Of a DNA stretch of 64,000 nucleotides, positions 10,756 through 19,659 are shown one piece after another. The notes beneath the pieces are model-generated. The model did not search any database and was not told the DNA's origin. It saw only the letters and a list, made by a program, of their open reading frames with translations. The translations under genes and the position numbers were made by a program. Numbering within the stretch: the stretch's first letter is position 1; the number at the start of each line of letters is the position of its first letter. The DNA comes from Marinomonas profundimaris. Its GTDB lineage: Bacteria; Pseudomonadota; Gammaproteobacteria; Pseudomonadales; Marinomonadaceae. Location of the stretch: positions 124,001 to 188,000 of the forward strand of contig NZ_AYOZ01000012.1 of assembly GCF_000508165.1 (NCBI RefSeq), in the 5' to 3' direction.

Positions 10756-10783
10756 ATCTTATCTATCACTCGGTAATAACGCT

Positions 10784-10837
10784 AAAAAAGCCCGCTCGGT
10801 TTCACTCAATAAAGTGAATTAACCTGCGGGCTTTTTT
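10784..10837 (+). terminator. Terminator between crc and the mutarotase gene
   Basis: Long hairpin: AAAAAAGCCCGC pairs with GCGGGCTTTTTT across an inner arm (TTCACT / AGTGAA). T-run on the plus strand; the A-run on the other side could also serve the convergent gene. Confidence 0.85.
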
Positions 10838-10856
10838 GTGTTTGTTTACGAGTGAT

Positions 10857-11777
10857 TTATTCGTCTACAAGCGGTTTGTGCTTCACTTTCAATTTGAGTT
10901 GATGCATACCACCCGGCTCAATAACGTATGCATTATTCAGCGCATTTGCCGCTTCCACGCAGACAAAATGACGGTAGTCGTCATCTTCCATGTCCGTTCG
11001 TTGTTTAGCGATATCGGCACCGGGATTCCACAAGACGGTACTTTGGCTGCCTTCGGTTTGAATAATTAGTTTTCGTTTAAAGCCAGGATCTTGTATTTCA
11101 CACTCTTCTGGCGAAGACAAATACACTCTGTCCATCGGACCACATGGGCTAACTATACCCTGCTGCAACTGACGACTGTTGTTATCAAACTTATCAACGT
11201 AAGGAATTTGGTCCAAACCATGCACTTGCGCAGTTTGATTATCAGATACTTTAAAATAGGTATGAAGCGCTTCACTGATAGGCATCGGTTTATCCGATAA
11301 ATTAGCCGCAGAAAAATTCACTCTGAAACCCTTACTGGAAAAACGAAATACCTGACGCAGTTCAAAAGCAAATGGCCACATTTCTTCGACCAAAGGATGA
11401 TCTTCCGACGCCAAACGAATGACAATTTTCACATCGCCGTTTTTAAACCGACCCGCTTCAATAAATTCCCAGCGGAAGTAACGAGCAAGACCATGAGCAG
11501 GATAGTCATCATGTAAATCGTGCGCACCAAACCAAGGCCAACACACAGGAACACCAAAGTGACGACGACCAAAACGCCCTTCACCACCGGGATTCGCAGA
11601 TTGAAACAATAGATCCTCTTGACCAGCAGGAATAAAGCTTTCTAAATGACCACCCCATAACGCAATCACGGCGCAAAAACCGGGTTGATCAATGATGATT
11701 TCATCGCATTTTTTTAAGCTCGCTGGGCGTATTTCACCACCCAACTCTTCCAACTCTTGCATCAGTCGGCCATTCAT
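10857..11777 (-). CDS. D-hexose-6-phosphate mutarotase (aldose 1-epimerase family, YeaD-like)
   Basis: Cytoplasmic enzyme of the galactose-mutarotase fold that interconverts anomers of hexose 6-phosphates. About 306 aa. Visible features: WGGHLESFIPAGQEDLLFQS, GVPVCWPWFG, HGLARYFRWEF (active-site His and Arg region) and the C-terminal VCVEAANALNNAYVIEPGG. The start at 11777 has GGAG six bases upstream; ATGs at 11789 and 11810 are possible longer alternatives without as good a site. Single-gene unit with the shared terminator downstream. Confidence 0.88.
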   Translation of the reverse strand: MNGRLMQELEELGGEIRPASLKKCDEIIIDQPGFCAVIALWGGHLESFIPAGQEDLLFQSANPGGEGRFGRRHFGVPVCWPWFGAHDLHDDYPAHGLARYFRWEFIEAGRFKNGDVKIVIRLASEDHPLVEEMWPFAFELRQVFRFSSKGFRVNFSAANLSDKPMPISEALHTYFKVSDNQTAQVHGLDQIPYVDKFDNNSRQLQQGIVSPCGPMDRVYLSSPEECEIQDPGFKRKLIIQTEGSQSTVLWNPGADIAKQRTDMEDDDYRHFVCVEAANALNNAYVIEPGGMHQLKLKVKHKPLVDE

Positions 11778-11991
11778 CAACAACTCCATTAACGTATTTT
11801 GTACGCACATAGTAACTTTAGATAATATGATTACAATAGCTTGAGCTTATACTGACAATTCAATCGCGTAGATAACACAGCGTTACCTCAATAAAGACTT
11901 AACCTAATCACGCTTTTGAGCTATAAAACACAGCAGCTTCAGACAGTATTGAGCTTCTTCAGTTTTCTTTTTTATAAGGTGACGTATTTTT

Positions 11992-12492
11992 ATGAATCAA
12001 CCAAACGAACCGAAAATAATCATTGGTAGCGACGAGTGGTGCGCGTTCCCTTCTCTTAACATTCCCGCGATCAAGGCTCGAGTTGATTCTGGCGCAAAAA
12101 CATCCTCAATGCACGCGATCAATATTAAACGCTTTGCGCGTGACAAAGAGAAATGGGTCAGCTTTGAAGTGCACCCATTGCAAGGCGACCGCAAGGCCAC
12201 GATTCACTGTGAAGCGCCGTTGATTGACCACAGAGTCATAAAAAGCTCAAGTGGAGACAAAGAACAACGCCCAGTCATTCGCACGTCGCTGTCTCTTGGC
12301 GACAAATTATGGGAAGTAGAAGTCACACTCACCAACAGAGACACAATGGGATATCGTATGTTGTTAGGGCGAGAAGCGATGAATGGCCGCGTGCTGATTG
12401 ATCCAGAAGGTCTGTGCCTTCATGGCGATAAAACACCAGAAACTTTAACGGAGCTCTACAAAGAAGCAAGTAAGAAGCCCGCTAAAAAATAA
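11992..12492 (+). CDS. Retropepsin-like ATP-dependent zinc protease family protein
   Basis: 166 aa member of the family annotated as putative ATP-dependent zinc protease (PF05618-type). The N-terminal half carries ARVDSGAKTSSMHA, a pepsin/retropepsin-like Asp-Ser-Gly-Ala motif, and the C-terminal half has MLLGREAMNGRVLIDP. These proteins are often encoded near ATP-grasp or RimK-like ligases and are thought to act in peptide-bond cleavage, but function is not established. Here no ligase is adjacent. Good start (AGGTGA upstream of ATG 11992). Confidence 0.85.
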   Translation: MNQPNEPKIIIGSDEWCAFPSLNIPAIKARVDSGAKTSSMHAINIKRFARDKEKWVSFEVHPLQGDRKATIHCEAPLIDHRVIKSSSGDKEQRPVIRTSLSLGDKLWEVEVTLTNRDTMGYRMLLGREAMNGRVLIDPEGLCLHGDKTPETLTELYKEASKKPAKK

Positions 12493-12502
12493 TGCAGTGA
12501 TC

Positions 12503-12530
12503 GCCTTCCTTTCAATGAAAAAAGGAAGGC
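12503..12530. terminator. Hairpin between convergent genes, possible terminator
   Basis: Perfect 10-bp stem GCCTTCCTTT / AAAGGAAGGC between two convergent stop codons. No T-run follows on either strand, so intrinsic termination is uncertain. Confidence 0.4.
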
Positions 12531-12538
12531 AATACAGG

Positions 12539-13024
12539 CTATCTAGACAGCGCCTGACTCAAACGCTGTAATTTATGATTAGCCGCCGAAAGCGCCATTT
12601 TATTTGTCGCAACGTCCGTCACATCGTAAACCACCAAACACACTTGTTTAATCGATCCGTCTGGGCTAGACAGCGGACGTATTGCTACGTTTTGGTACAT
12701 TTTGTCAGCAATGCCAGTGATAGGGCGATAGCTCTTAAAAGGAAACAAAAACGGGCGCTGTTCCCAAGAGATAAAAATAGGGGTTTTTAGACCAAATACA
12801 TTGTCGAGTTTTTGACGTAACCACCCTGTATCTAACTCAGGATACAGCGTCAATAACGACTGCTCTTTTGCAATCGACGAACTGACACCACTGTGGTTTT
12901 CCATGAAACTATTCCAAAGCTGTACTTGGTACGATGAATCCAACACCACCAGCCCGACATCGATATGGTGAAGCATATCAAACATCCAATGAAGATCTGC
13001 TAAACCGTCCGCATCATTACTCAT
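12539..13024 (-). CDS. PAS-domain sensor-like protein
   Basis: 161 aa single PAS domain (about residues 15-135; DVGLVVLDSSYQVQLWNSFMENHSG is a classic PAS start) with a short C-terminal helix and no output domain. It overlaps the response regulator gene just upstream by ATGA, so it is co-translated with the CheY-CheC protein. It probably supplies sensing or a partner surface for that protein. No kinase motif is present. Confidence 0.88.
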   Translation of the reverse strand: MSNDADGLADLHWMFDMLHHIDVGLVVLDSSYQVQLWNSFMENHSGVSSSIAKEQSLLTLYPELDTGWLRQKLDNVFGLKTPIFISWEQRPFLFPFKSYRPITGIADKMYQNVAIRPLSSPDGSIKQVCLVVYDVTDVATNKMALSAANHKLQRLSQALSR

Positions 13025-14040
13025 TCGTCTTCCTCAACCAAAAAGGACAATAGATTTTCTAGTGTTGGCACAGAATCTTCCGTAAAGAGCAGCATTAAAT
13101 CGCAGCTAATTTGGTAGTTTTCCACTTCATACACAATCTCAACCGCTAGCGTGCGTTTCCATGTCGCTTTCTTAACGTTAATTAAGTCGGCAATTTTGAC
13201 ATGCTGCCCCAATAACATAGGATGACTGTGACTGAAGTCGATGTTCAACTGCTTACCAATGGCCGCCATAAATGGGCCAACCAGTATTGAAGACACATCC
13301 ATCAACAGCTCTGTTTCCAGCTCTCTGGTAATGTCTTCTGTGACACCCAACAGTTTCGCCATATCAGGAAAGCTAGAATCGCTAAAGATCAGCAGCGTTT
13401 CAAACGCAATGCCAGAGCCCACAAAACCTTGCGATACCGCCGAACAGCTGTCGTCCTTCACACTGTAATCCAACGCCATTTGCAACTCGCCCACTTCCAG
13501 AATGTTTACTGTCGGCACGGGCAACTTGATAAACACATTCAGCATTTCAGCCAAAACACTGGCCGCTCGCCCCATGGCAATATTGGACACTTCTTGCAAA
13601 CAATCATTGAGCGTAAATTGTTCTGCGGCGGTTGGTGCGGCAACAGTCGGTTTACTTTCCTTGTCATCGCTATCCGTCATCAAGCCCAAAGACAACAACA
13701 GACTGCGCAATTCTTCCGATGAGGCCGGTTTTTTATGGAAGGCAATGGCCCCCATGTCCTTCACTCGTTGAATTGCTTTTGGCTGAACATCGCCCGACAC
13801 AACAATAACGGCTGGCGCTTGTTCAAAAGACTGGAGTGCCTCAAGGGTTTCATAACCATCTTTGACTGGCATGTTTAAATCTAGAAACAACAAATCAAAC
13901 GCAGAAGAAGACAAGATATCCAACGCATCTTGGCCATGTTCAGCAAATTCGACTTCAACATCCCAATCGGTTGGCAATACTCTTGCAAGTTGTTTCCTTG
14001 CCAACTTGGAATCATCACATATTAGTACTCGTGTACTCAT
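13021..14040 (-). CDS. Response regulator with C-terminal CheC-like phosphatase domain
   Basis: 339 aa. Receiver domain about residues 5-120: acidic pair CDD, phosphoacceptor Asp in LLFLDLNMPVKDGYE, Thr/Ser in VVSGD and Lys in FHKKPASSEE. The C-terminal domain (about 140-335) has the CheC motif LQEVSNIAMGRAASVLAEML, found in CheY-P phosphatases. So it may both receive a phosphoryl group and remove one from CheY-like partners. ATG 14040 has a purine-rich GAGAGTGGA upstream; a GTG two codons earlier is less likely. Pairs with the PAS gene; lies downstream of the CofD-like gene. Confidence 0.9.
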   Translation of the reverse strand: MSTRVLICDDSKLARKQLARVLPTDWDVEVEFAEHGQDALDILSSSAFDLLFLDLNMPVKDGYETLEALQSFEQAPAVIVVSGDVQPKAIQRVKDMGAIAFHKKPASSEELRSLLLSLGLMTDSDDKESKPTVAAPTAAEQFTLNDCLQEVSNIAMGRAASVLAEMLNVFIKLPVPTVNILEVGELQMALDYSVKDDSCSAVSQGFVGSGIAFETLLIFSDSSFPDMAKLLGVTEDITRELETELLMDVSSILVGPFMAAIGKQLNIDFSHSHPMLLGQHVKIADLINVKKATWKRTLAVEIVYEVENYQISCDLMLLFTEDSVPTLENLLSFLVEEDE

Positions 14041-14183
14041 TTCCACTCTCTTCTTAATAGGGCGTCTACTGCCTACTATGACACCTAAGACCTTGTTTCT
14101 TAAATTACAAAAATGTTATTTCACGTAACATACAGTTACTCAAATGATAGCACATGCCTTTCTTTGCTACCGAGATCCTCTCT

Positions 14184-15368
14184 TTATGCAAATGATAATA
14201 GTGCTTTTGCCACTAAACGCTCGTCGTATTTATCTATTTTTCCGGCCATTAATGGCGTTCTAATCACGATAATGTTTAAGTCATGCAATTGCTGACCATC
14301 CACCGCACCGTAATTGTACTCATCATCAAGCAATAAATAATCCAACGGGGAAAACGCCGGGGCACCGCTTACGTCTTCCAGTACGGTGGTCATCAAACGC
14401 TGAATTCTTTCCATTAGCGATAATCCTTGCTGCTCAGGATCCACACCAAGGTTAGGCAAATACACTTTAGGATTTGAATTTTGACAAATCGACCGACCAA
14501 CACCTTCGGGCATCAAATTCGCCAACAAACTGCTGTAAAAGCTACCCGGTGGATAACAAATCAAATCGGCACTTTCGATCGCATCTTTACGATCATCACC
14601 AATGTGTTGGTTGGTTGGCATTATGTTTCGTAAGCCTTTGTTTAACCACATGCGCTTAATAGGGCTCGGCAAGATGTCTTTTTCTTTGCCAGTAATATTG
14701 TGTTGCCCTAATACAATCTCGCCATTATCCAACTCAACACCCAAATGCAGGCTCGCATCCAAGGTTGTTTTTACATCACCTAACGTTTTCACCAATCGAG
14801 AGAATAAAAAAACAATCGGATCCAGCTGCTGCTGATTGTTTAAATAGCCACCCGCCATAATCAGATTACCAATACTAGCGCCACGTAAATCAAAGTCATC
14901 ATGAATGCGGGCTTGCGTGACAGCCAGCTGAGTTTGAATTAAGGCCTTCATCGGGTTAGGAATCGTCTGGATCAAAGGGTGATCCCCCAACACCAGCTGC
15001 TGCAATTGCATCCTTAATTCAGGAGCGTCTTCTTGTTGCGAGAGGCGATGGGTAAACAACTCATACACTTCCGGCTGCCCCATAACCGTTTCATCCGCTA
15101 AGGCCATCAGACGGCTGCGTAAGTCGCCTACTGCCGGAATATCGAACTCCGCTCTCAATCGTGCTGAACTGCCGCCGGAATCAAAAGGCGTAACAAGGTG
15201 AATGGAATGATGCGTGTACTCTTTGAACACTCGGCTGATTTTGTTCAGTGCCGAGCCACCACTAAAAAACAACACCTTTGGCCCTTGTTCAGGCAAACTC
15301 TGATAACGATGGACACGAACCAAATCTGGCATAGTCATACGACGCCAAACACGCAAAGAGTCCGTCAT
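14184..15368 (-). CDS. CofD-like protein of the GAK-system type (YvcK/CofD family)
   Basis: 394 aa. The N-terminus KVLFFSGGSALNKISR and HLVTPFDSGGSSARLRAEFDIPAVGDLRSRL mark the CofD/YvcK nucleotide-sugar or phosphotransferase fold. DFDLRGASIGNLIMAGGYLNN and ICYPPGSFYSSLLANLMPEGVGR fit the clade named CofD-like of the GAK system (HprK-like kinase, ATP-grasp, CofD-like, XXXCH protein). None of those partners is in the window. Start chosen at ATG 15368, with GAGGG five bases upstream; ATG 15380 also possible. Activity is unknown. Confidence 0.82.
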   Translation of the reverse strand: MTDSLRVWRRMTMPDLVRVHRYQSLPEQGPKVLFFSGGSALNKISRVFKEYTHHSIHLVTPFDSGGSSARLRAEFDIPAVGDLRSRLMALADETVMGQPEVYELFTHRLSQQEDAPELRMQLQQLVLGDHPLIQTIPNPMKALIQTQLAVTQARIHDDFDLRGASIGNLIMAGGYLNNQQQLDPIVFLFSRLVKTLGDVKTTLDASLHLGVELDNGEIVLGQHNITGKEKDILPSPIKRMWLNKGLRNIMPTNQHIGDDRKDAIESADLICYPPGSFYSSLLANLMPEGVGRSICQNSNPKVYLPNLGVDPEQQGLSLMERIQRLMTTVLEDVSGAPAFSPLDYLLLDDEYNYGAVDGQQLHDLNIIVIRTPLMAGKIDKYDERLVAKALLSFA

Positions 15369-15546
15369 AAAATCCCTCATAATATAAACAGTCAAACAGT
15401 ACAAAACACCCAATCTACAACGTAAACTGTGACAATTTAACGCCTACCAACCCGAGCCGAAATGCGTTTAATGTTATATTCACACAACTCGGTGTTAAAA
15501 TAAAAAAATACTAAAACAATAGCATGTATTACCGTCAGGAAGCGTT

Positions 15547-16314
15547 ATGGAAACCAAAACATCCGGATCATCACTCAGCAAAGCACTCAACATGCTTAAT
15601 CATGTTTGCACATCGCCTGTGCCATTGCGATTTGCTGAACTAGTCGACCTTTCTGAACTTCCAAAAGCCACCGCGCACCGACAACTAAACACGCTTCTTG
15701 AGCATGGACTGGTCCGTTTCGACGAACACAAACAAGCCTATTACCCAGGCTACGGTCTGCTCGCCCTTGCGCATCGTACGTGGGCGAATTTAGACATTCG
15801 AGACGTTGCCGCCGCGCCCATGCGTGACTTATGGTCGAAAACACAAGAAACCATTCACCTAGCGGTGTTAGACGACGCAGAAGTGATTTATATCGATAAA
15901 CTCGAAAGCCCTAAAAGTTTACGTTTGTACTCGGCCGTTGGCAAAAAAGGTCCTGTTTATTGTACAGGCGTTGGCAAGGCCATGCTGGCCTTTCTGCCTG
16001 AAGACAAGCAAGAAAGCATCATTTCTGCACAACCTTTTATCCGACACACAGAACACACGCTGGTGACACCAGAAGCATTACGCAACAATCTTCAACTCAT
16101 CCGAAACACGGGCGTATCACTCGACTTAGAAGAACATGAAATCGGCATAAAATGCGCAGCGGCGCCGATTTTCAATTCCCGTCAAGAAGCCATCGCCGCG
16201 ATCAGCGTCACCGCGCCTGCTTTTCGTACCAGCGACGAGGTGTATGAAGAAATGAAAGCACAAGTTAAGCTCGCTGCGAACACCATTTCCAAGCGACTTG
16301 GTGCCTGTGAATAA
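15547..16314 (+). CDS. IclR-family transcriptional regulator
   Basis: 255 aa. N-terminal winged HTH (about residues 8-70: LRFAELVDLSELPKATAHRQLNTLLEHGLV) and a C-terminal IclR effector-binding domain (about 85-250) with GKKGPVYCTGVGKAMLAFLP. The cysteine-glycine element and the DLEEHEIGIKCAAAPIFN segment are family signatures. Such proteins repress or activate sugar and aromatic acid catabolic genes. No obvious target operon is adjacent; the next gene is a DUF808 membrane protein starting 36 bases later. Confidence 0.92.
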   Translation: METKTSGSSLSKALNMLNHVCTSPVPLRFAELVDLSELPKATAHRQLNTLLEHGLVRFDEHKQAYYPGYGLLALAHRTWANLDIRDVAAAPMRDLWSKTQETIHLAVLDDAEVIYIDKLESPKSLRLYSAVGKKGPVYCTGVGKAMLAFLPEDKQESIISAQPFIRHTEHTLVTPEALRNNLQLIRNTGVSLDLEEHEIGIKCAAAPIFNSRQEAIAAISVTAPAFRTSDEVYEEMKAQVKLAANTISKRLGACE

Positions 16315-16350
16315 TCCATATTAACGAGTCCCTGTACAGAGAAAACAAAC

Positions 16351-17277
16351 ATGGCCATGACAGGTTTATTAGTATTATTAGATGACATCACCGCGTTGCT
16401 TGATGATGTGGCGATTTTCTCTAAAGTCGCGGCAAAAAAAGCCGCTGGCGTATTAGGCGATGACCTTGCACTTAATGCCGAGCAAGTGTCTGGTGTAAAA
16501 GCCGATCGCGAGCTCCCGGTGGTCTGGGCCGTAGCCAAAGGTTCCTTTCTGAACAAACTCATCCTTGTGCCATTAGCACTGGCCATCAGTGCGTTTATAC
16601 CTTGGCTGATTCAACCTTTGTTGATGGCTGGCGGGTTGTATTTGTGTTTTGAAGGCGTTGAGAAAATCTTACATTCCTTCAGTAACAACAATGCCGAGAA
16701 ACACACACTCAGCCAACATTTACAACAAGCCAAAACAGCAGACGAACTCGTCATCCTTGAGAAGGGCAAAATTCGTGGCGCCATTCGTACTGATTTTGTC
16801 CTCTCAGCCGAAATCATTGTGATTGCGCTCGGTGCCGTCGCAGGACAAAGTTTATTAACTCAATCCCTTGTGGTCAGCCTGATCGCGCTTGTCGTCACTG
16901 TTGGCGTCTATGCGCTGGTCGGACTCATTGTCCGTCTTGATGATATTGGCCTACATTTACACCAATCCAGTAAGAAATTTATTCAGCGTCTAGGCATGGT
17001 TATTTTGAAAGGCGCACCGATGCTCATTCGATTTTTATCGGTCGTCGGTACCATTGCCATGTTTTTGGTAGGCGGCGGTATTTTTGTTCACGGATTACCC
17101 GTTTTGCATCATGTGGCGGATTTGGCCGTCTCTGGCGACATCGCTAAATTGCCGTTAATGACCAGCTTGATCAATACCGGCGTTAGCTTAATCGTTGGAT
17201 TGACGATAGGTGGCATTGCGGTCTGGATTGCGTCTTTCTTACCGAAGAAAGCACAAAGCAATGAAGTCGGACATTAA
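16351..17277 (+). CDS. DUF808 family inner-membrane protein (YedI-like)
   Basis: 308 aa integral membrane protein. It starts with the family motif MTGLLVLLDDITALLDDVA, then FSKVAAKKAAGVLGDDLALNAEQVSG. Five or so hydrophobic segments follow (about residues 75-105, 155-200, 235-260 and 275-300). YedI-type proteins have no established function. Ends three bases before the stop of the convergent HAD gene. Confidence 0.92.
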   Translation: MAMTGLLVLLDDITALLDDVAIFSKVAAKKAAGVLGDDLALNAEQVSGVKADRELPVVWAVAKGSFLNKLILVPLALAISAFIPWLIQPLLMAGGLYLCFEGVEKILHSFSNNNAEKHTLSQHLQQAKTADELVILEKGKIRGAIRTDFVLSAEIIVIALGAVAGQSLLTQSLVVSLIALVVTVGVYALVGLIVRLDDIGLHLHQSSKKFIQRLGMVILKGAPMLIRFLSVVGTIAMFLVGGGIFVHGLPVLHHVADLAVSGDIAKLPLMTSLINTGVSLIVGLTIGGIAVWIASFLPKKAQSNEVGH

Positions 17278-17280
17278 CAA

Positions 17281-18084
17281 CTAACCCCGTCGCGCGGCCA
17301 GCACAAAGCTGGCCAATTCGGCAAAACCCAACCCGCCGGGTTGGGTCGTAAGATAACGTGGTTGATGCTGCATGATCGACAAATGCTCCACAATATTCGC
17401 CACACCAACGCTCAATGGAAAACGGGCAAACATACTCTCGTCGTTTGGCGCATCGCCAACGTACAACACCTGTTGCTGCTGATCCGCTTCACTTAATCCA
17501 TACACATCGCTCAAGGTACGTTGCGCCATGGAAAATTTATCGTAACCTTGTGAACACACATTAATGTGAATCGAACTCGCCTTTGCGTTTAGACCCAATG
17601 CAGTTAGCGCAACCATACAGGCATTTTTGTCCTCAACAGCCGCAGGTTTTACATCTTGCGCGTAATCAATCGCCACGTCCGTCAAACGATAAGATTGATC
17701 TCTTGCTAAGCGCAAACGAGGAAAGTCGACCAACACCTGATTCACCTGATCAAGCAAACGCGCTTGTTCCGAGCGCATCTCTGTCTCGTCACGCCAGAAA
17801 CTATAAGTAAGGTGTCGATCCACGGTTTTACCAATAAAACACGCACCGCCTTCGGTAATCACGCCATCTACCGGCAAAGATCGAGCAATCATGTCGGACC
17901 AACCCGCACAACCGCCCGTCACCGGAATCACCTTTAGTCCGCAGGCTTCTAATTGCGCCAACGCACCGAGTGTTTCAACGGGTAATTTCCCTTCCCACGT
18001 TAGCGTGTCGTCAAAATCCGTTAAGATAAACCGCAACCCTTGGCAATCATGATTCGTTAAAGCAGAAAGCGCCGATATTGACAT
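17281..18084 (-). CDS. HAD-IIB family phosphatase of the ugp operon
   Basis: 267 aa haloacid-dehalogenase hydrolase, subclass IIB (sugar-phosphatase-like). Motif I FDDTLTWEG near the N-terminus, motif II in PVTGG, and motif IV VGDAPNDESMF. The start (ATG 18084) has AGGA five bases upstream and lies seven bases after the DeoR-type regulator stop, so it is the last gene of the ugpBAECQ-regulator operon. A plausible role is dephosphorylation of a small phosphorylated product of this pathway; substrate unknown. An upstream in-frame stretch overlapping the regulator is not coding. Confidence 0.85.
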   Translation of the reverse strand: MSISALSALTNHDCQGLRFILTDFDDTLTWEGKLPVETLGALAQLEACGLKVIPVTGGCAGWSDMIARSLPVDGVITEGGACFIGKTVDRHLTYSFWRDETEMRSEQARLLDQVNQVLVDFPRLRLARDQSYRLTDVAIDYAQDVKPAAVEDKNACMVALTALGLNAKASSIHINVCSQGYDKFSMAQRTLSDVYGLSEADQQQQVLYVGDAPNDESMFARFPLSVGVANIVEHLSIMQHQPRYLTTQPGGLGFAELASFVLAARRG

Positions 18085-18091
18085 AGTCGTC

Positions 18092-18850
18092 CTAAGAACA
18101 AAGTTGAATTTGAACACCATGAGTGGTGAGTAAGCGCGTTTGCGCGTCAGAAAGCGCATCGCTAAACAGCCAATCGATTGCCGAAAATGGGTGTACGCGC
18201 GCCATGGCCTTACGACCCCATTTATGTTGATCCGCCACCAGTAAGCTATAACGGCTTTGTTCAACCAAGACACGACTGACAGCGGCCTCCTCCGGATCAA
18301 AATCTAGAACCCCCTGATCTTCATCCATGCCGCCGCATCCCAACACGCCGTAGTCAAAATAGTACTGACGCAAGCCCGATAAGGTGTCTTCGCCCACCAA
18401 ATCATGATGCTGATGACGCAGCTTTCCAGCCAACACTCGCACTCGAATATCAGGGTAATTTCCAAGAATACTCGCCACGGTTAAATTGTTGGTAAACACT
18501 TGCAGATTTTTGTGCGATATCAACGCTTTGGCCACGTATTCAACCGTTGTTCCTATGCCCAAAAACACCGACGCGCCATCGGGGATCAGCGTGGCCACTT
18601 TGGCAGCAATCGACGTTTTTGCATCGCCATTTAAAAACTGACGATGATCAAAAGGCAGGTTTTCCGTACTGGAAACCGGCGCTATGCCGCCGTGTGTTCG
18701 ACGTATCAAATGACGCTCGGCCAATTGGTTAATGTCTTTGCGAATGGTTTGTGATGACACATTGAAGCGCGCCACCATGTCTTCCACTAACAAGGCGTCT
18801 TCTTGTTGCACCCAGTTTAATATCTGGTTTTGTCGCTCATTCAAACCCAC
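18092..18850 (-). CDS. DeoR/GlpR-family transcriptional repressor
   Basis: 252 aa. N-terminal DeoR HTH (about residues 5-55): RQNQILNWVQQEDALLVEDMVARFNVSSQTIRKDINQL. C-terminal sugar-phosphate sensor domain with VFLGIGTTVEYVAKAL and VLGCGGMDEDQGVLDFDPEEA. Members respond to phosphorylated metabolites; GlpR uses glycerol-3-phosphate. Its position inside the glycerol-3-phosphate/diester operon suggests it controls this operon, perhaps through the 12-bp inverted repeat at 23918-23955. Confidence 0.9.
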   Translation of the reverse strand: MGLNERQNQILNWVQQEDALLVEDMVARFNVSSQTIRKDINQLAERHLIRRTHGGIAPVSSTENLPFDHRQFLNGDAKTSIAAKVATLIPDGASVFLGIGTTVEYVAKALISHKNLQVFTNNLTVASILGNYPDIRVRVLAGKLRHQHHDLVGEDTLSGLRQYYFDYGVLGCGGMDEDQGVLDFDPEEAAVSRVLVEQSRYSLLVADQHKWGRKAMARVHPFSAIDWLFSDALSDAQTRLLTTHGVQIQLCS

Positions 18851-18908
18851 AAAATAACCCTAAATAAACAATCAAATTAAAAACGATAAATTAGAAACGA
18901 TAAAAAAA

Positions 18909-19652
18909 CTAAGCCGATAGAAAGGCGAATTTTGTTGGGTCATCCGTAATCACCGCGTCCATACCCCAAGCCCAATGCGTTTCTACTTTCTGTGGATCGT
19001 TCGCGGTATAACAAAGTAATTTGTAGCCTGCGGCTTTCACGGCTTGCGCTTGCGCCTTGGTTAATCGTGAGTAATCACAATTAACACTGTAACCTTTAAT
19101 CGCTTCCATCTCAGCTTGCCAGTTTTCAGGAATCTCTTCATACAATTGCGCCAAATGACGATCCGCATCCATGTCGTAACACATCCGTAACGCCGCATGA
19201 TTAAAACTGGAAATCATCAAATTATCATTGTCTTGCCAATGGTCTCGCAACACAGTCAACACGGCGGGCACAATATTTTCGACATCCGCGCCATCGTGTT
19301 TGATCTCAAGGTTCAAACCGAGACCTAACGATTGAATGCATTCCAGTGCATCCAACAGCGTCGGGACGTTTTCCCCAACAAATTCCGCAGAGAACCAAGA
19401 ACCGGCATCCAGCTCAGCCACCGACACCGGATGTGCATCACGTGTCACGCCAGTGCCCGTTGTACAACGGTCTAACGTGTCGTCATGGAAGATAATCAAA
19501 CCGCCTTCAGCGATCAAATACACATCAACTTCCACCCACGTCGCGCCCGCGTTTGCCGCGGCACGAATAGACGCTAAGGTGTTTTCCGGTGCTAACAACG
19601 CCGCCCCGCGATGTCCCATTACTTTGGTCTTTAAAATGTCATTGTCTTTCAT
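18909..19652 (-). CDS. ugpQ: Glycerophosphodiester phosphodiesterase
   Basis: 247 aa cytoplasmic GDPD enzyme releasing glycerol-3-phosphate and an alcohol from imported glycerophosphodiesters. Motifs: GHRGAALLAPENTLASI (catalytic His and Arg), WVEVDVYLIAEGGLIIFHDDTLDRCTTGTG (metal ligands and second His) and LNLEIKHDG. No signal peptide, consistent with the UgpQ role. Start ATG 19652 is seven bases after the ugpC stop; a longer frame overlaps ugpC and is unlikely. Confidence 0.94.
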   Translation of the reverse strand: MKDNDILKTKVMGHRGAALLAPENTLASIRAAANAGATWVEVDVYLIAEGGLIIFHDDTLDRCTTGTGVTRDAHPVSVAELDAGSWFSAEFVGENVPTLLDALECIQSLGLGLNLEIKHDGADVENIVPAVLTVLRDHWQDNDNLMISSFNHAALRMCYDMDADRHLAQLYEEIPENWQAEMEAIKGYSVNCDYSRLTKAQAQAVKAAGYKLLCYTANDPQKVETHWAWGMDAVITDDPTKFAFLSA

Positions 19653-19659
19653 GTTTATC

